Source of the DNA: Sporobacter sp942492735
GTDB taxonomy: Bacteria > Bacillota > Clostridia > Oscillospirales > Oscillospiraceae
Direction: 5' to 3'
Assembly: GCA_942492735.1 (NCBI GenBank)
Contig: OW818648.1
Location: forward strand, 1,984,001 to 2,048,000
Length of the DNA: 64,000 bases
The translations under genes were made by a program, and so were the position numbers. Positions 17,095-26,032 of this stretch are shown one piece after another. The number at the start of each line of letters is the position of its first letter. Position 1 is the stretch's first letter. The notes below the pieces were generated by a model, which ran no database searches, had not been told where the DNA came from, and saw only the letters and a list, made by a program, of their open reading frames with translations.

Positions 17095-18138
17095 ATGAGA
17101 AACAGGATGATAAAGAAAATACTGTTCCTGGCATTAGCGGCAGTCATGGTTCTTTCACTATCCGCCTGCAGAGCAGCATCATCGACAAAATCCGATGCTG
17201 CCGGCAAATCCTATGTACTTAAATTCTCAGCCAACGATGCCAAAGATGGTACATATGACAAGCTGGTAATCCAACCTCTTCAGCAAAAGCTGGAGGAGAA
17301 ATCCGGTGGCAGACTATCTCTTGAAATATACTACAGCAGTTCGCTGGCCAAACAGGGCCAATGTCTTGACGGAATTAAAAATGGAATCGTTGACATGGGC
17401 GTTGACGTTCTGACGATGTATGCGGGACAGTATCCCTATACCGAGCTACTAGGCACGCCTGGTATACCACTTGGTGATCCCGAAACATTTACCCATCTTG
17501 TTCAGGATTACGCCAAAGCTTTTCCTGAAGAAGGGCTTGAGGATTTTGTCATGATCAGCAGGTTCTGCAGCGGTACTTTCGGTCTCCTGTCGGTTGATAA
17601 ACCTTGGACCAACGCTTCCGACCTCGAAGGAAAGACCATGCGCGCAACTCCAAACTTTATTCCGTGGTGGCAGGCTATGGGAGCCAGCGCAACAATGATT
17701 CCAATGAGCGACATGTATGAATCTTTCAAGCTTTCGGTCATCAAGGGCGCTCACACAACCATCGGCGCAATCAGTGCCTTTAAATTCTATGAGGTCACCA
17801 ATAGTTTCACGTCACTCACCATGTGCGGCGGTGATCAGGTTATTGCCATGAGCAAACCGCTTTATGACTCGCTCCCCGCAGACCTGAAAAAAGTCATCGA
17901 CGATACCAGCAAAGAGATGACCGATGTCTGCATTAATTATGTCAAGACCGCCGAACAAGAGACCATTGATAAAGTAGCGGCAGCCAATCCGGAATTCCAA
18001 TTTGTTCAAGCCGAGGACGTTAAAGGCTTCAGTGATGCCGCTATGCCTTTGCTTGAAGCTAAGGCCCAAGAACTTGACGGCAAGGGGCTAAAAGGATCCG
18101 ATGCCCTTAAATGGCTGCAGGAACACGCTGTAAAATAA
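17095..18138 (+). CDS. dctP: TRAP transporter substrate-binding lipoprotein (DctP family)
   Basis: 347 residues with a lipoprotein signal (hydrophobic 9-22, lipobox LSAC with Cys25). The DctP fold includes the segment KTMRATPNFIPWWQAMGA, whose Arg normally pairs with the substrate carboxylate. It captures an organic acid outside the membrane and delivers it to DctQM. GGGAGGGG precedes the ATG. It is first in an operon with dctQ, dctM and a set of flavoenzymes, so its ligand is probably an unsaturated carboxylic acid that those enzymes reduce. A strong hairpin separates it from dctQ, expected to keep binding protein in excess. Confidence 0.92.
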   Translation: MRNRMIKKILFLALAAVMVLSLSACRAASSTKSDAAGKSYVLKFSANDAKDGTYDKLVIQPLQQKLEEKSGGRLSLEIYYSSSLAKQGQCLDGIKNGIVDMGVDVLTMYAGQYPYTELLGTPGIPLGDPETFTHLVQDYAKAFPEEGLEDFVMISRFCSGTFGLLSVDKPWTNASDLEGKTMRATPNFIPWWQAMGASATMIPMSDMYESFKLSVIKGAHTTIGAISAFKFYEVTNSFTSLTMCGGDQVIAMSKPLYDSLPADLKKVIDDTSKEMTDVCINYVKTAEQETIDKVAAANPEFQFVQAEDVKGFSDAAMPLLEAKAQELDGKGLKGSDALKWLQEHAVK

Positions 18139-18171
18139 TCGTCCCAACTCCTTTCCTTATGGATAGCACTA

Positions 18172-18208
18172 TTGGTAAAACGGCCCCATTTTAGGGCCGT
18201 TTTACCAA
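18172..18208 (+). other. Intercistronic hairpin between dctP and dctQ
   Basis: A 15-base perfect stem TTGGTAAAACGGCCC / GGGCCGTTTTACCAA with a 7-base loop and no T-run. Such hairpins after a binding-protein gene usually protect the upstream mRNA or partly stop transcription, giving more binding protein than permease. Confidence 0.7.
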
Positions 18209-18230
18209 ACAAAACGAATAGGAGGCATCT

Positions 18231-18779
18231 ATGTTAGAAAAGGCTATTGATAAAATCACTTATGTCTTTACCATCATCAGTTGCGTTGTATTCTCAATCG
18301 TCGTCCTGATCGTTTGCGCCAATATTATCGGCCGTGCGGCGTTTAACTTTCCGATCAATGGAACATTCGAGATGGTACAATACGGCATGTTATTCTGCGC
18401 AGGAATGGTTATGTGCCGAACGGGTTTTGAGGAACGTCATATCGTCGTTTCCGTATTCGTCGACAAGTACCCGAAAAGAGTCAAGGCGTTTACAATAGCC
18501 GTCGGCAAGCTCATCAGCGCCGCAGTGTTCGGTGTACTGGCTTATCTCTACATATGTCGAATCCCAGAAGCCATATCCAGCGGCAAAGTGACGGACTCAT
18601 TCAGATTTCCTTTTGAGTATGTTTATGCGATGATGGTCTTTTGCTTCGTTGCAGGCGCTCTGATATTTCTCTATCAATTTTTTGTCTACACGCATACGTT
18701 TATCACCGGGAAAGGCGGCCCTGAAGACCGAAATACAATTGATACCGGTGAAGGTCAGATAGATCTTGACCGTGACTAA
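18231..18779 (+). CDS. dctQ: TRAP transporter small permease DctQ
   Basis: 182 residues with four predicted membrane helices (about 15-35, 48-68, 88-110, 132-155), the DctQ pattern, and the conserved NGTFEMVQYGMLF region in helix 2. It forms the membrane complex with DctM. AGGAGG precedes the ATG. The C-terminus is a charged cytoplasmic tail (GQIDLDRD). Confidence 0.9.
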   Translation: MLEKAIDKITYVFTIISCVVFSIVVLIVCANIIGRAAFNFPINGTFEMVQYGMLFCAGMVMCRTGFEERHIVVSVFVDKYPKRVKAFTIAVGKLISAAVFGVLAYLYICRIPEAISSGKVTDSFRFPFEYVYAMMVFCFVAGALIFLYQFFVYTHTFITGKGGPEDRNTIDTGEGQIDLDRD

Positions 18780-18840
18780 TACCACTGGTTCTTCATTCGG
18801 ATTCTATAGAGCTTTCTTAATTTGAAAGGAGCATAGATTT

Positions 18841-20151
18841 ATGTCTTCTATAACGATAGGAATTCTTGTTTTAGTCTTGTTTCTTTTCCTGATCTTCGAA
18901 GGCGTACCTGTTACGGTCTGCATGATGGGCTGCGGCGTCATCGGCAGTATGTTTTTGCTCAGGACCCCTCTTTCTGCTTTTTCTCTTCTTGGTGACAGTG
19001 TGTTTGGAACTTTTACGAGTTATACCCTCACCGTCGCTCCGATGTTTATTCTTATGGGAGAACTGGCAACGGAATCGAGAATCGGCGGGGATCTCTTCGA
19101 TTGCTTTCAGAAGCTGACCGGTCACCGCAAGGGCGGCCTTGCCAGCGCCTGTCAGGTAGTCTGCGCCATTTTCGGAGCGATCTGCGGCTCCACCGCCGCC
19201 ACCGGCGCGATGATGTCCCGGATTGCTTACCCCCAGATGAAGCGCTACCAGTATAACGATGCACTTTCCACAGGCGCTATCGCTTCCGGAGCCTGTCTCG
19301 CCAGCCTGATCCCGCCGAGCCTCAATCTCATTACTTACGGTATCGTGGCGGAGGAATCCATCGGCAAGCTTCTTATCGGCGGCATCACAACCGGTATAGT
19401 GCTGATGGTTCTTTTTATTTTTACAGTAAAAATTTGGTGTTTGGTTAGTCCTGGCATAGCCCCGAACGCCGATGTTAAAGCGACGATCAAGGAAAAAATT
19501 CACGCCATCCGAAAAGGCGGGCTCGTGGAAATCATCCTTGTATTCGGACTGGCAATGGGCGGCATGTTCGCCGGCTGGTTTACACCTACCGAGGCAGGTG
19601 CGGTTGGATTTGCCGGCATGTTGATTGTCGCTATCGTTTTTAAGCGTTTCACATTTGGTGTAATCAAGAAATCGCTGAAGAATACCTTGGTCATGACCGG
19701 TATGATCTATGCTATGATGGCGGGTGCCGGCTGTTTCGGCTCTTTCTTCACCCTTTCGAGAATCCCCGAGCAGCTTCAGTTTCTGGTCTTAAACCTTCAT
19801 ATCGCACCGGTAACGGTTATTATGCTTCTCACACTCATTTATCTGATACTTGGTTGTTTCATTGACGGTATCGCACTTATTCTCATCACCACTCCAGTAT
19901 TCCTCCCGGTTGCAACAGGTGTCGGTTTCGATCCGTTATGGTTCGGCTTATATATGACCGTTATCGTCGGTCTGGGCGGAGTCACCCCTCCCGTTGGGGT
20001 CTCCTGCTACGTCGTATCCGGCGTCAGCGAGGTTAAGCTGATGACTGTATTCAGGGGCTCTATACCGTTTATTGGTGCCTATATTGTCATGGCTTTTCTG
20101 ATGGCAATAATACCCGGCATCGCCACATGGCTGCCGAACTTACTGATGTAA
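18841..20151 (+). CDS. dctM: TRAP transporter large permease DctM
   Basis: 436 residues, highly hydrophobic with about 12 helices, including PPSLNLITYG, GWFTPTEAGAVG and GLGGVTPPVGVSCYV, all typical DctM sequences. It is the sodium-driven transport channel for the solute captured by DctP. It sits 61 bases after dctQ and 64 bases before the first OYE-like gene, so the operon continues into catabolism. Confidence 0.95.
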   Translation: MSSITIGILVLVLFLFLIFEGVPVTVCMMGCGVIGSMFLLRTPLSAFSLLGDSVFGTFTSYTLTVAPMFILMGELATESRIGGDLFDCFQKLTGHRKGGLASACQVVCAIFGAICGSTAATGAMMSRIAYPQMKRYQYNDALSTGAIASGACLASLIPPSLNLITYGIVAEESIGKLLIGGITTGIVLMVLFIFTVKIWCLVSPGIAPNADVKATIKEKIHAIRKGGLVEIILVFGLAMGGMFAGWFTPTEAGAVGFAGMLIVAIVFKRFTFGVIKKSLKNTLVMTGMIYAMMAGAGCFGSFFTLSRIPEQLQFLVLNLHIAPVTVIMLLTLIYLILGCFIDGIALILITTPVFLPVATGVGFDPLWFGLYMTVIVGLGGVTPPVGVSCYVVSGVSEVKLMTVFRGSIPFIGAYIVMAFLMAIIPGIATWLPNLLM

Positions 20152-20215
20152 CAACCGCATCATTGTCGTAACTGTATCTAGTTTTACTGACAATCACGCA
20201 TAATGGAGGAAATTG

Positions 20216-22183
20216 ATGAGCCAGTTTAAATACCCGAACCTGTTTGAGCCGTTGAAGCTTCGAGGCACCTTGTTCCGTAACAGAATTTTCGCGGCGCCGA
20301 CAGGTTATCGGAATATGACCTATGACAGTGTCTGGCCGCTTGAAGCGGCTGATTACTACGGCAGAAAAGCAAAGGGCGGAGCAGCTTCCGTTGCCACTGG
20401 CGAATTGGTCGTTGACACGGAATTCGGTCGGGGAAGCCTCAACCATATTTGTATCGACAATCCACAGTCGCTGCAGCCACTCGGCAAGGTGGCAAATGCG
20501 ATTGCCCGCTATGGAGCAGTGCCGACGGCTGAACTGCAGCATGCAGGAATGTATGCCAACCGGGATCTTTCCTTTTTTGGCGCTAAATCCCGGGGAATTG
20601 CTTACGGCCCGGTGGAGCTCGACCTCGATGGCAGGATTATTCAGCAGATGCCGGAGGAGGTCATCGAAAGCACCATTAAAAAATTCGCTGCAGCAGCGAT
20701 TGCCGCAAAAAACTGCGGCTTTGGTATGATCTTGATCCATGCAGGGCATGGGTGGCTCTTGCAGCAGTTCCTATCCCCGAAGCTGAATACAAGAAAGGAT
20801 AAGTGGGGTGGACCCGCAATCGAAAACCGCGCCAGGATCACCATCGCCATTTGTGATGCGGTTCGCAAAGCTGTAGGACCGAATATTCCGATTGAAATCC
20901 GGATCAGCAGCAGCGAAGGCTATGACGGTGGATATGATATAGAGGAAGGCATTGCCTTCGCCAAACAGCTTGAGGGGCATGTGGATATCATAAATGCCTC
21001 TGTAGGAAGCCATGAAGTCAAGGAAGCATTTTACACCATGACGCCGAGTATGTTTCGCGGCGACGGTTGTAATATTAGGTTTGCCGCTGAAATCAAGAAG
21101 CATATTAAAACACCGATAGCTACAATTGGGGCCTTGGGTGAGCCTGAGATGCTGGAGGAAATCATCGCCTCCGGCAAAGCGGATGTCGTTGAGATGGCAA
21201 GAAGCCTGATCGCCGATCCCGATCTGCCGAGCAAAATCCGCTCGGGTGACGAGGATAAAATCAAGTGGTGCATGCGCTGCCTTCACTGCTTCACTTCGCA
21301 GATGAAATTCGGAGTCAAATACTGCGCAGTTAACCCCGAGAGCGGTCGGGAACACGAATCTAAATATGAGCAACGACAGGTTAAATCGCTGAGAAAAGTT
21401 CTGATCGCCGGTGGCGGAATTGGCGGCATGCAGGCTGCTCTGACCTGTGCCGAGCGAGGCCATGAGGTAATTCTCTGCGAGAAAAGCAGTGCACTCGGCG
21501 GCGCTATCCGCTGCGAAAAGGATGTGCCTTTTAAGAAAAAACTCGAGATGTATTTGGAATCACAGGCCAAGGCGATCGAAAAGACCAATATCGACCTGCG
21601 CCTGAATACTGAAGTCACACCGGAACTTGCTGAATCCCTAAAGCCGGATGTCATTATCGCCGCAATGGGGGCAGAGCCTGTAAAGCCGAATATACCGGGG
21701 ATCGACGGAACAAATGTCCTCAGCGCCGAAGACGCTTACAGGCATCCGGAGAAAGCCGGTTCCAAGTCCATTATTTTAGGCGCAGGCCTTGTCGGCCTGG
21801 AACTGGCCATCTACTTAAACCTGTTGGGCAAGGAATCCTTCGTTGTCGAAATGATGGAGGACATAAATGACGGCGGCAATCTCCTGCACGGCGAAGCCCT
21901 GAAAGTTGAACTAAACAAGAAACATATTGACGTCTTCTTTAAAACCAAAGCCAAAGAGATTACGCACCATGGCGTTCTCTGTGAGACGGAGGCTGGAGAA
22001 AAATTCTTTTCAGCAGACACTGTTATCTACGCCGTTGGGCAGAAACCGCTTCAGAATGAAGCGCTGGCACTCAGGTTCTGCGCGCCGGAATTCTATATGA
22101 TCGGCGACTGTGTTACGCCGAAGAGCATAACAAACGCCACCGGATTGGCCTATGATTTAGCCGTTAGCATAGGACGTTATTAA
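20216..22183 (+). CDS. OYE/2-enoate-reductase type flavoenzyme (OYE copy 2)
   Basis: 655 residues from the ATG at 20216 (TGGAGGA upstream). FMN barrel, Fe-S motif starting CMRCLHC (C-x2-C-x2-C, then Cys 12 residues later), then FAD (GGGIGGMQAALTCAERG) and NAD(P) (GAGLVGLELAIYL) sites. The active-site segment reads HAGHGWLLQQFLSP: the Tyr that donates a proton in FadH-type enzymes is Trp. It is expected to be cytoplasmic and NAD(P)H-dependent. It follows the TRAP genes and precedes an SDR, so it probably acts on the imported acid or its CoA ester. Confidence 0.9.
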   Translation: MSQFKYPNLFEPLKLRGTLFRNRIFAAPTGYRNMTYDSVWPLEAADYYGRKAKGGAASVATGELVVDTEFGRGSLNHICIDNPQSLQPLGKVANAIARYGAVPTAELQHAGMYANRDLSFFGAKSRGIAYGPVELDLDGRIIQQMPEEVIESTIKKFAAAAIAAKNCGFGMILIHAGHGWLLQQFLSPKLNTRKDKWGGPAIENRARITIAICDAVRKAVGPNIPIEIRISSSEGYDGGYDIEEGIAFAKQLEGHVDIINASVGSHEVKEAFYTMTPSMFRGDGCNIRFAAEIKKHIKTPIATIGALGEPEMLEEIIASGKADVVEMARSLIADPDLPSKIRSGDEDKIKWCMRCLHCFTSQMKFGVKYCAVNPESGREHESKYEQRQVKSLRKVLIAGGGIGGMQAALTCAERGHEVILCEKSSALGGAIRCEKDVPFKKKLEMYLESQAKAIEKTNIDLRLNTEVTPELAESLKPDVIIAAMGAEPVKPNIPGIDGTNVLSAEDAYRHPEKAGSKSIILGAGLVGLELAIYLNLLGKESFVVEMMEDINDGGNLLHGEALKVELNKKHIDVFFKTKAKEITHHGVLCETEAGEKFFSADTVIYAVGQKPLQNEALALRFCAPEFYMIGDCVTPKSITNATGLAYDLAVSIGRY

Positions 22184-22196
22184 AGTTTTCAACGGA

Positions 22197-22224
22197 GTAA
22201 AACCTGTTTTCAAACAGGTTTTAC
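22197..22224 (+). other. Intercistronic hairpin between OYE copy 2 and the SDR gene
   Basis: A nearly loopless 13-base inverted repeat GTAAAACCTGTTT / AAACAGGTTTTAC, no following T-run. It is likely an mRNA-stability or partial-termination element. Confidence 0.6.
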
Positions 22225-22270
22225 CTAGCGCGCTGGGGTATTTGATTCGAACAAGATAGGAGCGGATAAT

Positions 22271-23074
22271 ATGATCAAGACATCTCCTATTTCCTCAATG
22301 GAGGGCGCTTTTTCCGTGAAAGAACAAAACATCGTCATCTCCGGTGGCAACCGCGGCATTGGGTATGGGATCGCTGCAGCTTTTGCACAGGGTGGTGCAA
22401 ACGTGGCGATCCTTTGCCGTAATATCGAAAGCGGCAGGGCCGCGGCTGAAAAGCTGTCAGGATTCGGTGTCAGAGCATACGCGTACCAAGCGGACATTTC
22501 AGACCTGGCAAGTGTTAAAGCCGCTTCCGAAAAAGTATTCGACGTATTTGAGAAGATTGATGTGCTGGTCAACAATGCGGGTGTCGGCGGTTCGTCCAGA
22601 TTCCTCGAGGACAAGAATCTCAGCCAGTGGCGGCTAGTATCGGAAATCGATTTTTATGGCCCTGCCAATATGATCTATACATTTACTCCCAAGCTTATTG
22701 AAGGGGCAACGGGAGGATGCATTATCAATATTTCTTCCATCGGCGGCCAGTCTGTTGCCGGTACCAAGACGCACCCGAATATCACTTACCATGCCTGCAA
22801 AGCGGCGCTTGACAACCTGACGCGCTCGCTGGCTATTGAATTCGGCGATTACGGTATCCGTGTTAACGCGATAGCCCCCGGTCCAACCCATTCGGACCTC
22901 GACTTGGATCTGCCTCCCGATGCTTTTGAGAAAATCGAAAACCGCATGCCGATGCACCGTTTCGGTGAGCCTCTTGAGATTGGCGCGCTATGTGTATTCC
23001 TGGCTTCCCCGGCCGGCTGTCAGATTACCGGTACAATCATCCCTCACGACGGCGGGCTTCTTTGTCTTGGGTGA
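22271..23074 (+). CDS. Short-chain dehydrogenase/reductase
   Basis: 267 residues, classical SDR: nucleotide site SGGNRGIGYGI near residue 24, NNAGVGG, catalytic Ser in NISSIGG and YHACK (Tyr-x3-Lys), then GIRVNAIAPGPT. The absence of an Arg right after the glycine motif's second strand does not decide NADH versus NADPH. It oxidises or reduces a hydroxyl/keto group of the pathway intermediate in the cytoplasm. GATAGGAG precedes the ATG. It lies between two OYE-like genes. Confidence 0.92.
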   Translation: MIKTSPISSMEGAFSVKEQNIVISGGNRGIGYGIAAAFAQGGANVAILCRNIESGRAAAEKLSGFGVRAYAYQADISDLASVKAASEKVFDVFEKIDVLVNNAGVGGSSRFLEDKNLSQWRLVSEIDFYGPANMIYTFTPKLIEGATGGCIINISSIGGQSVAGTKTHPNITYHACKAALDNLTRSLAIEFGDYGIRVNAIAPGPTHSDLDLDLPPDAFEKIENRMPMHRFGEPLEIGALCVFLASPAGCQITGTIIPHDGGLLCLG

Positions 23075-23126
23075 TTAAGATCAAACTCTGATAATGGGCT
23101 GACACTGCTTGGAAAGGAACGATTCC

Positions 23127-25085
23127 ATGAAAGTACCGTTTAATCATTATGAGCATGTATTCTCGCCCATCAAGGTCGGACATACCACCTTGAAAAACCG
23201 CATCGAGTTTTCGCCGCTGGTCAGTGATCTGACAAACTGCAATGGCGAGGCAACCCAGGCTTATATCGATTTTGTCGAGGCACAGGCAAGGTCCGGCGTG
23301 GCGCTGATAACACTTGGAGCGACGCCTGTTGATACAGCCACGGCGCCGGACTACCCGTCCGAACTCGATGTCACGAGCGACCTGAAACTGAACCATTTGT
23401 TTCTGCTGGCAGAAGCCGCGCACCGCGGCGGTGCGAAACTATCGGTAGAACTTGTACACGCAGGGCGCGGAGCCAATCCCAAGGTCATCACCGGCCCTCA
23501 CGTTTTAGCGCCCTCCAATATTCCCGTTCCGGAACAGAGCCAATACCTCAAGGAGATGGACCAGCACGATATTGAGTATGTTGTCAAATGTTTTGCCGAC
23601 TGTGCTCTCCGCCTGAAGAAGGTTGGGTTCGATGCCGTGATGATCCACGGCGCGCATGGGAAACTGCTGGCACAGTTCATGTCGCCGTTAGCCAACCACA
23701 GGACGGACATCTACGGCGGATCCTTTGCCAACCGCATCCGTTTCCCACTGATGGTTATCAAGGCCGTACGGGAGGCTGTAGGCAGAGATTTTGTTATTGA
23801 ATACCGCATTAGCGGCGATGAGATCATAGAGGGCGGCGTAAAAACGGATGAGGTCATCGCATTTTTGAAGATTGCTCAGGAATATGTGGACCTGGTCAAC
23901 GTATCCTCGGGGATAAATATTGATAAGAAGACGCAGTTTTGGACCATGCCCCCGTATTACCGGCCTAAGGGCAACAACATACCGTATGCCCGTGCCATCA
24001 AACAGTGCCCGGATATCCACGTTCCGATCAGCGTTGTCGGAGGCATTGTCTCTGCCGATATGGCCGAACACATCATCGCCGAGGGGTGTGCCGATATGTG
24101 TGCCATGGCACGGTCCCTGCTCGCCGATCCGGAATTGCTGACTAAATCCTGGCACGGGTGCCCGGAGGAAGTACGTCCATGTCTGCGCTGCTACAGCTGT
24201 GCCGGCGGATATGGCTCCCATGTCTCCTGCTCTGTAAACCCGTCTCTCGGCCGCAACTGGCAGTACGTAAAAGTAAGCAAGGCTGATGAGAAAAAGAAGG
24301 TCGTTGTTATCGGTGGCGGTGTGGCCGGCTGCCAGGCAGTGCAAACACTTGTCAAGCGCGGCCATGAGGTTGTTTTGTTTGAGAAAAACGACAAGCTGGG
24401 TGGTCTGCTCCACGATATCAGTCAATTGTCGTTTAAAGACGATATGCTTCGTTATACCGAATGGCTCGTCCGAATCACTATGAAATGCGGTGCGGATATC
24501 CGCTTGAACAGCGAAGCAACGCCCTTATCGGTGATGGCGGAGAACCCTGATGCCATTGTTGTCGCAACTGGTGCGGTTTCTGCCCGGCCTCCGATACCGG
24601 GACTGGATAATGAAAACGTTTTCAGCGTGCTGGATGTTGATTCCGGAAGGGTAAAGCTCTCCGGCAGAATCGTTGTCTGCGGCGGCGGCCTCTCAGGCTG
24701 TGAATCGGCTCTCCAGCTTGGTATGGACGGCTGCGAGGTAACCATTGTCGATCAGATCGATGAAAACGATTTCGCCTCCGGCATACATCCCTTAACCCGC
24801 CAAATGCTTGTTTATCTTCTCGATCAATACAAGATAAAGAAACTTGGCAACCATATCGTCCGTTCCATCGGTGAGGAAGGTGTCACCGTCGAAGACAAGC
24901 GCTGGAATACGAAAACTCTGGCCGCCGACTATGTTGTCGAAGCTTTCGGTATGCAGAGCAATAGCGCAGCTGCCGACCCCTTCCGTTACCTAATACCTGA
25001 TGTATACGTCATCGGAGACGCTTATGAAGTAAAGAACATAAAGAACGCAAATCTTAAAGCATATGACACCTGTTGTAATATCTAG
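23127..25085 (+). CDS. OYE/2-enoate-reductase type flavoenzyme (OYE copy 3)
   Basis: 652 residues from the ATG at 23127 (AAAGGA 8 bases upstream; an in-frame TTG at 23109 is rejected). Domain order as in the other copies, with Fe-S motif CLRCYSC plus a later Cys (CSVNPSLG), FAD site GGGVAGCQAVQTLVKRG and NAD(P) site CGGGLSGCESALQL. The active-site segment is HGAHGKLLAQFMSP, with Lys at the usual Tyr position, different again from copies 1, 2 and 4. It is the most divergent of the four and probably has a different substrate or acts as a partner subunit. Confidence 0.9.
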   Translation: MKVPFNHYEHVFSPIKVGHTTLKNRIEFSPLVSDLTNCNGEATQAYIDFVEAQARSGVALITLGATPVDTATAPDYPSELDVTSDLKLNHLFLLAEAAHRGGAKLSVELVHAGRGANPKVITGPHVLAPSNIPVPEQSQYLKEMDQHDIEYVVKCFADCALRLKKVGFDAVMIHGAHGKLLAQFMSPLANHRTDIYGGSFANRIRFPLMVIKAVREAVGRDFVIEYRISGDEIIEGGVKTDEVIAFLKIAQEYVDLVNVSSGINIDKKTQFWTMPPYYRPKGNNIPYARAIKQCPDIHVPISVVGGIVSADMAEHIIAEGCADMCAMARSLLADPELLTKSWHGCPEEVRPCLRCYSCAGGYGSHVSCSVNPSLGRNWQYVKVSKADEKKKVVVIGGGVAGCQAVQTLVKRGHEVVLFEKNDKLGGLLHDISQLSFKDDMLRYTEWLVRITMKCGADIRLNSEATPLSVMAENPDAIVVATGAVSARPPIPGLDNENVFSVLDVDSGRVKLSGRIVVCGGGLSGCESALQLGMDGCEVTIVDQIDENDFASGIHPLTRQMLVYLLDQYKIKKLGNHIVRSIGEEGVTVEDKRWNTKTLAADYVVEAFGMQSNSAAADPFRYLIPDVYVIGDAYEVKNIKNANLKAYDTCCNI

Positions 25086-25114
25086 TTGCAATATCTTGAG
25101 AGGAGAGATATCTA

Positions 25115-25969
25115 TTGGGAAAATACGACCATCTCGTCGCGGACAGGCCGATGCCAAACTCACACCAGACGAACGAAAACGGCGAGACGATAAGAAGAAA
25201 CGTTATCCAGCTCAATGACAATGTCATTCCAGGAGCGCCCTACTTAATGATCACCTGGTACAGGATGCCTATAGGGCCTATTCCCGAAGAGCATGTGCAT
25301 GATTTCGACGAGTACGTCGGCTTCGTGGGGACCGATCCCGACAACACGGCGGAGCTTGGAGGCACAGTAAGATTCCAAATCGGCGGAAAGTGGCTTGAAC
25401 TGAAAAAAAGCGCTATCATTTTCGTCCCCGCGGGCGTGGCGCACTGCCCGTACTATGTTGAGAATGTGAAGAAGCCCATCTTCCATTTTTCCGGCGCTCC
25501 CTGCGGTAAATACGATATGTTGGACCCCTCCAAAGCCACGCTTTTGCCGGAAGACTGCGATAAGCTTGTCTCATATATGGTTCGGCCTGTCATGCCCGGC
25601 AAGGAGACCCCAGAAACGATCATGAGAAAGATCGTATGGATAGACGACTGCCATATCAAGGGCGCCCCGTATTTTGAGATCATGTTCTTTATTAATCCAA
25701 GGGAGCCCCTGCCTCCCACGCATGTCCATGACTTTGACGAGCTGCTCGGTTTTGTCAGCGCCGACCCGGACGATCCGGAGAATCTTGGCGGCACCGTCAG
25801 GTTAATGATAGAGGACGAATGGCTTGAGCTCAAAAAGAGCTCCGTTATTCATGTCCCCGCCGGTCTCAGACACAGTCCGTTCATCATCGAGAAGATGTCA
25901 AGACCGATTATCCACTTCTCCGGCGGACCGAATGTAGCATATACGAATTCCTCTTTGGTAAAAAATTAA
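25115..25969 (+). CDS. Tandem-duplicated cupin protein
   Basis: 284 residues made of two similar halves (about 1-140 and 141-284). Each has a cupin metal site: HVHDFDEYVGF with AGVAHCP in the first, HVHDFDELLGF with AGLRHSP in the second, and each half ends IFHFSG or IIHFSG. Both halves keep the histidines and acidic residue, so both could bind metal. The start is TTG with AGGAGAG upstream. Cupins include isomerases, decarboxylases, dioxygenases and sensors; an oxygenase is unlikely in this anaerobic setting, so isomerase or decarboxylase is a guess. It sits between OYE copies 3 and 4. Confidence 0.85.
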   Translation: MGKYDHLVADRPMPNSHQTNENGETIRRNVIQLNDNVIPGAPYLMITWYRMPIGPIPEEHVHDFDEYVGFVGTDPDNTAELGGTVRFQIGGKWLELKKSAIIFVPAGVAHCPYYVENVKKPIFHFSGAPCGKYDMLDPSKATLLPEDCDKLVSYMVRPVMPGKETPETIMRKIVWIDDCHIKGAPYFEIMFFINPREPLPPTHVHDFDELLGFVSADPDDPENLGGTVRLMIEDEWLELKKSSVIHVPAGLRHSPFIIEKMSRPIIHFSGGPNVAYTNSSLVKN

Positions 25970-26032
25970 TACGCAACTCTTCCGTCCCTCGTTGACGGCA
26001 TAAATTCAGGAGACCAAAGGAGGATAATAGAG

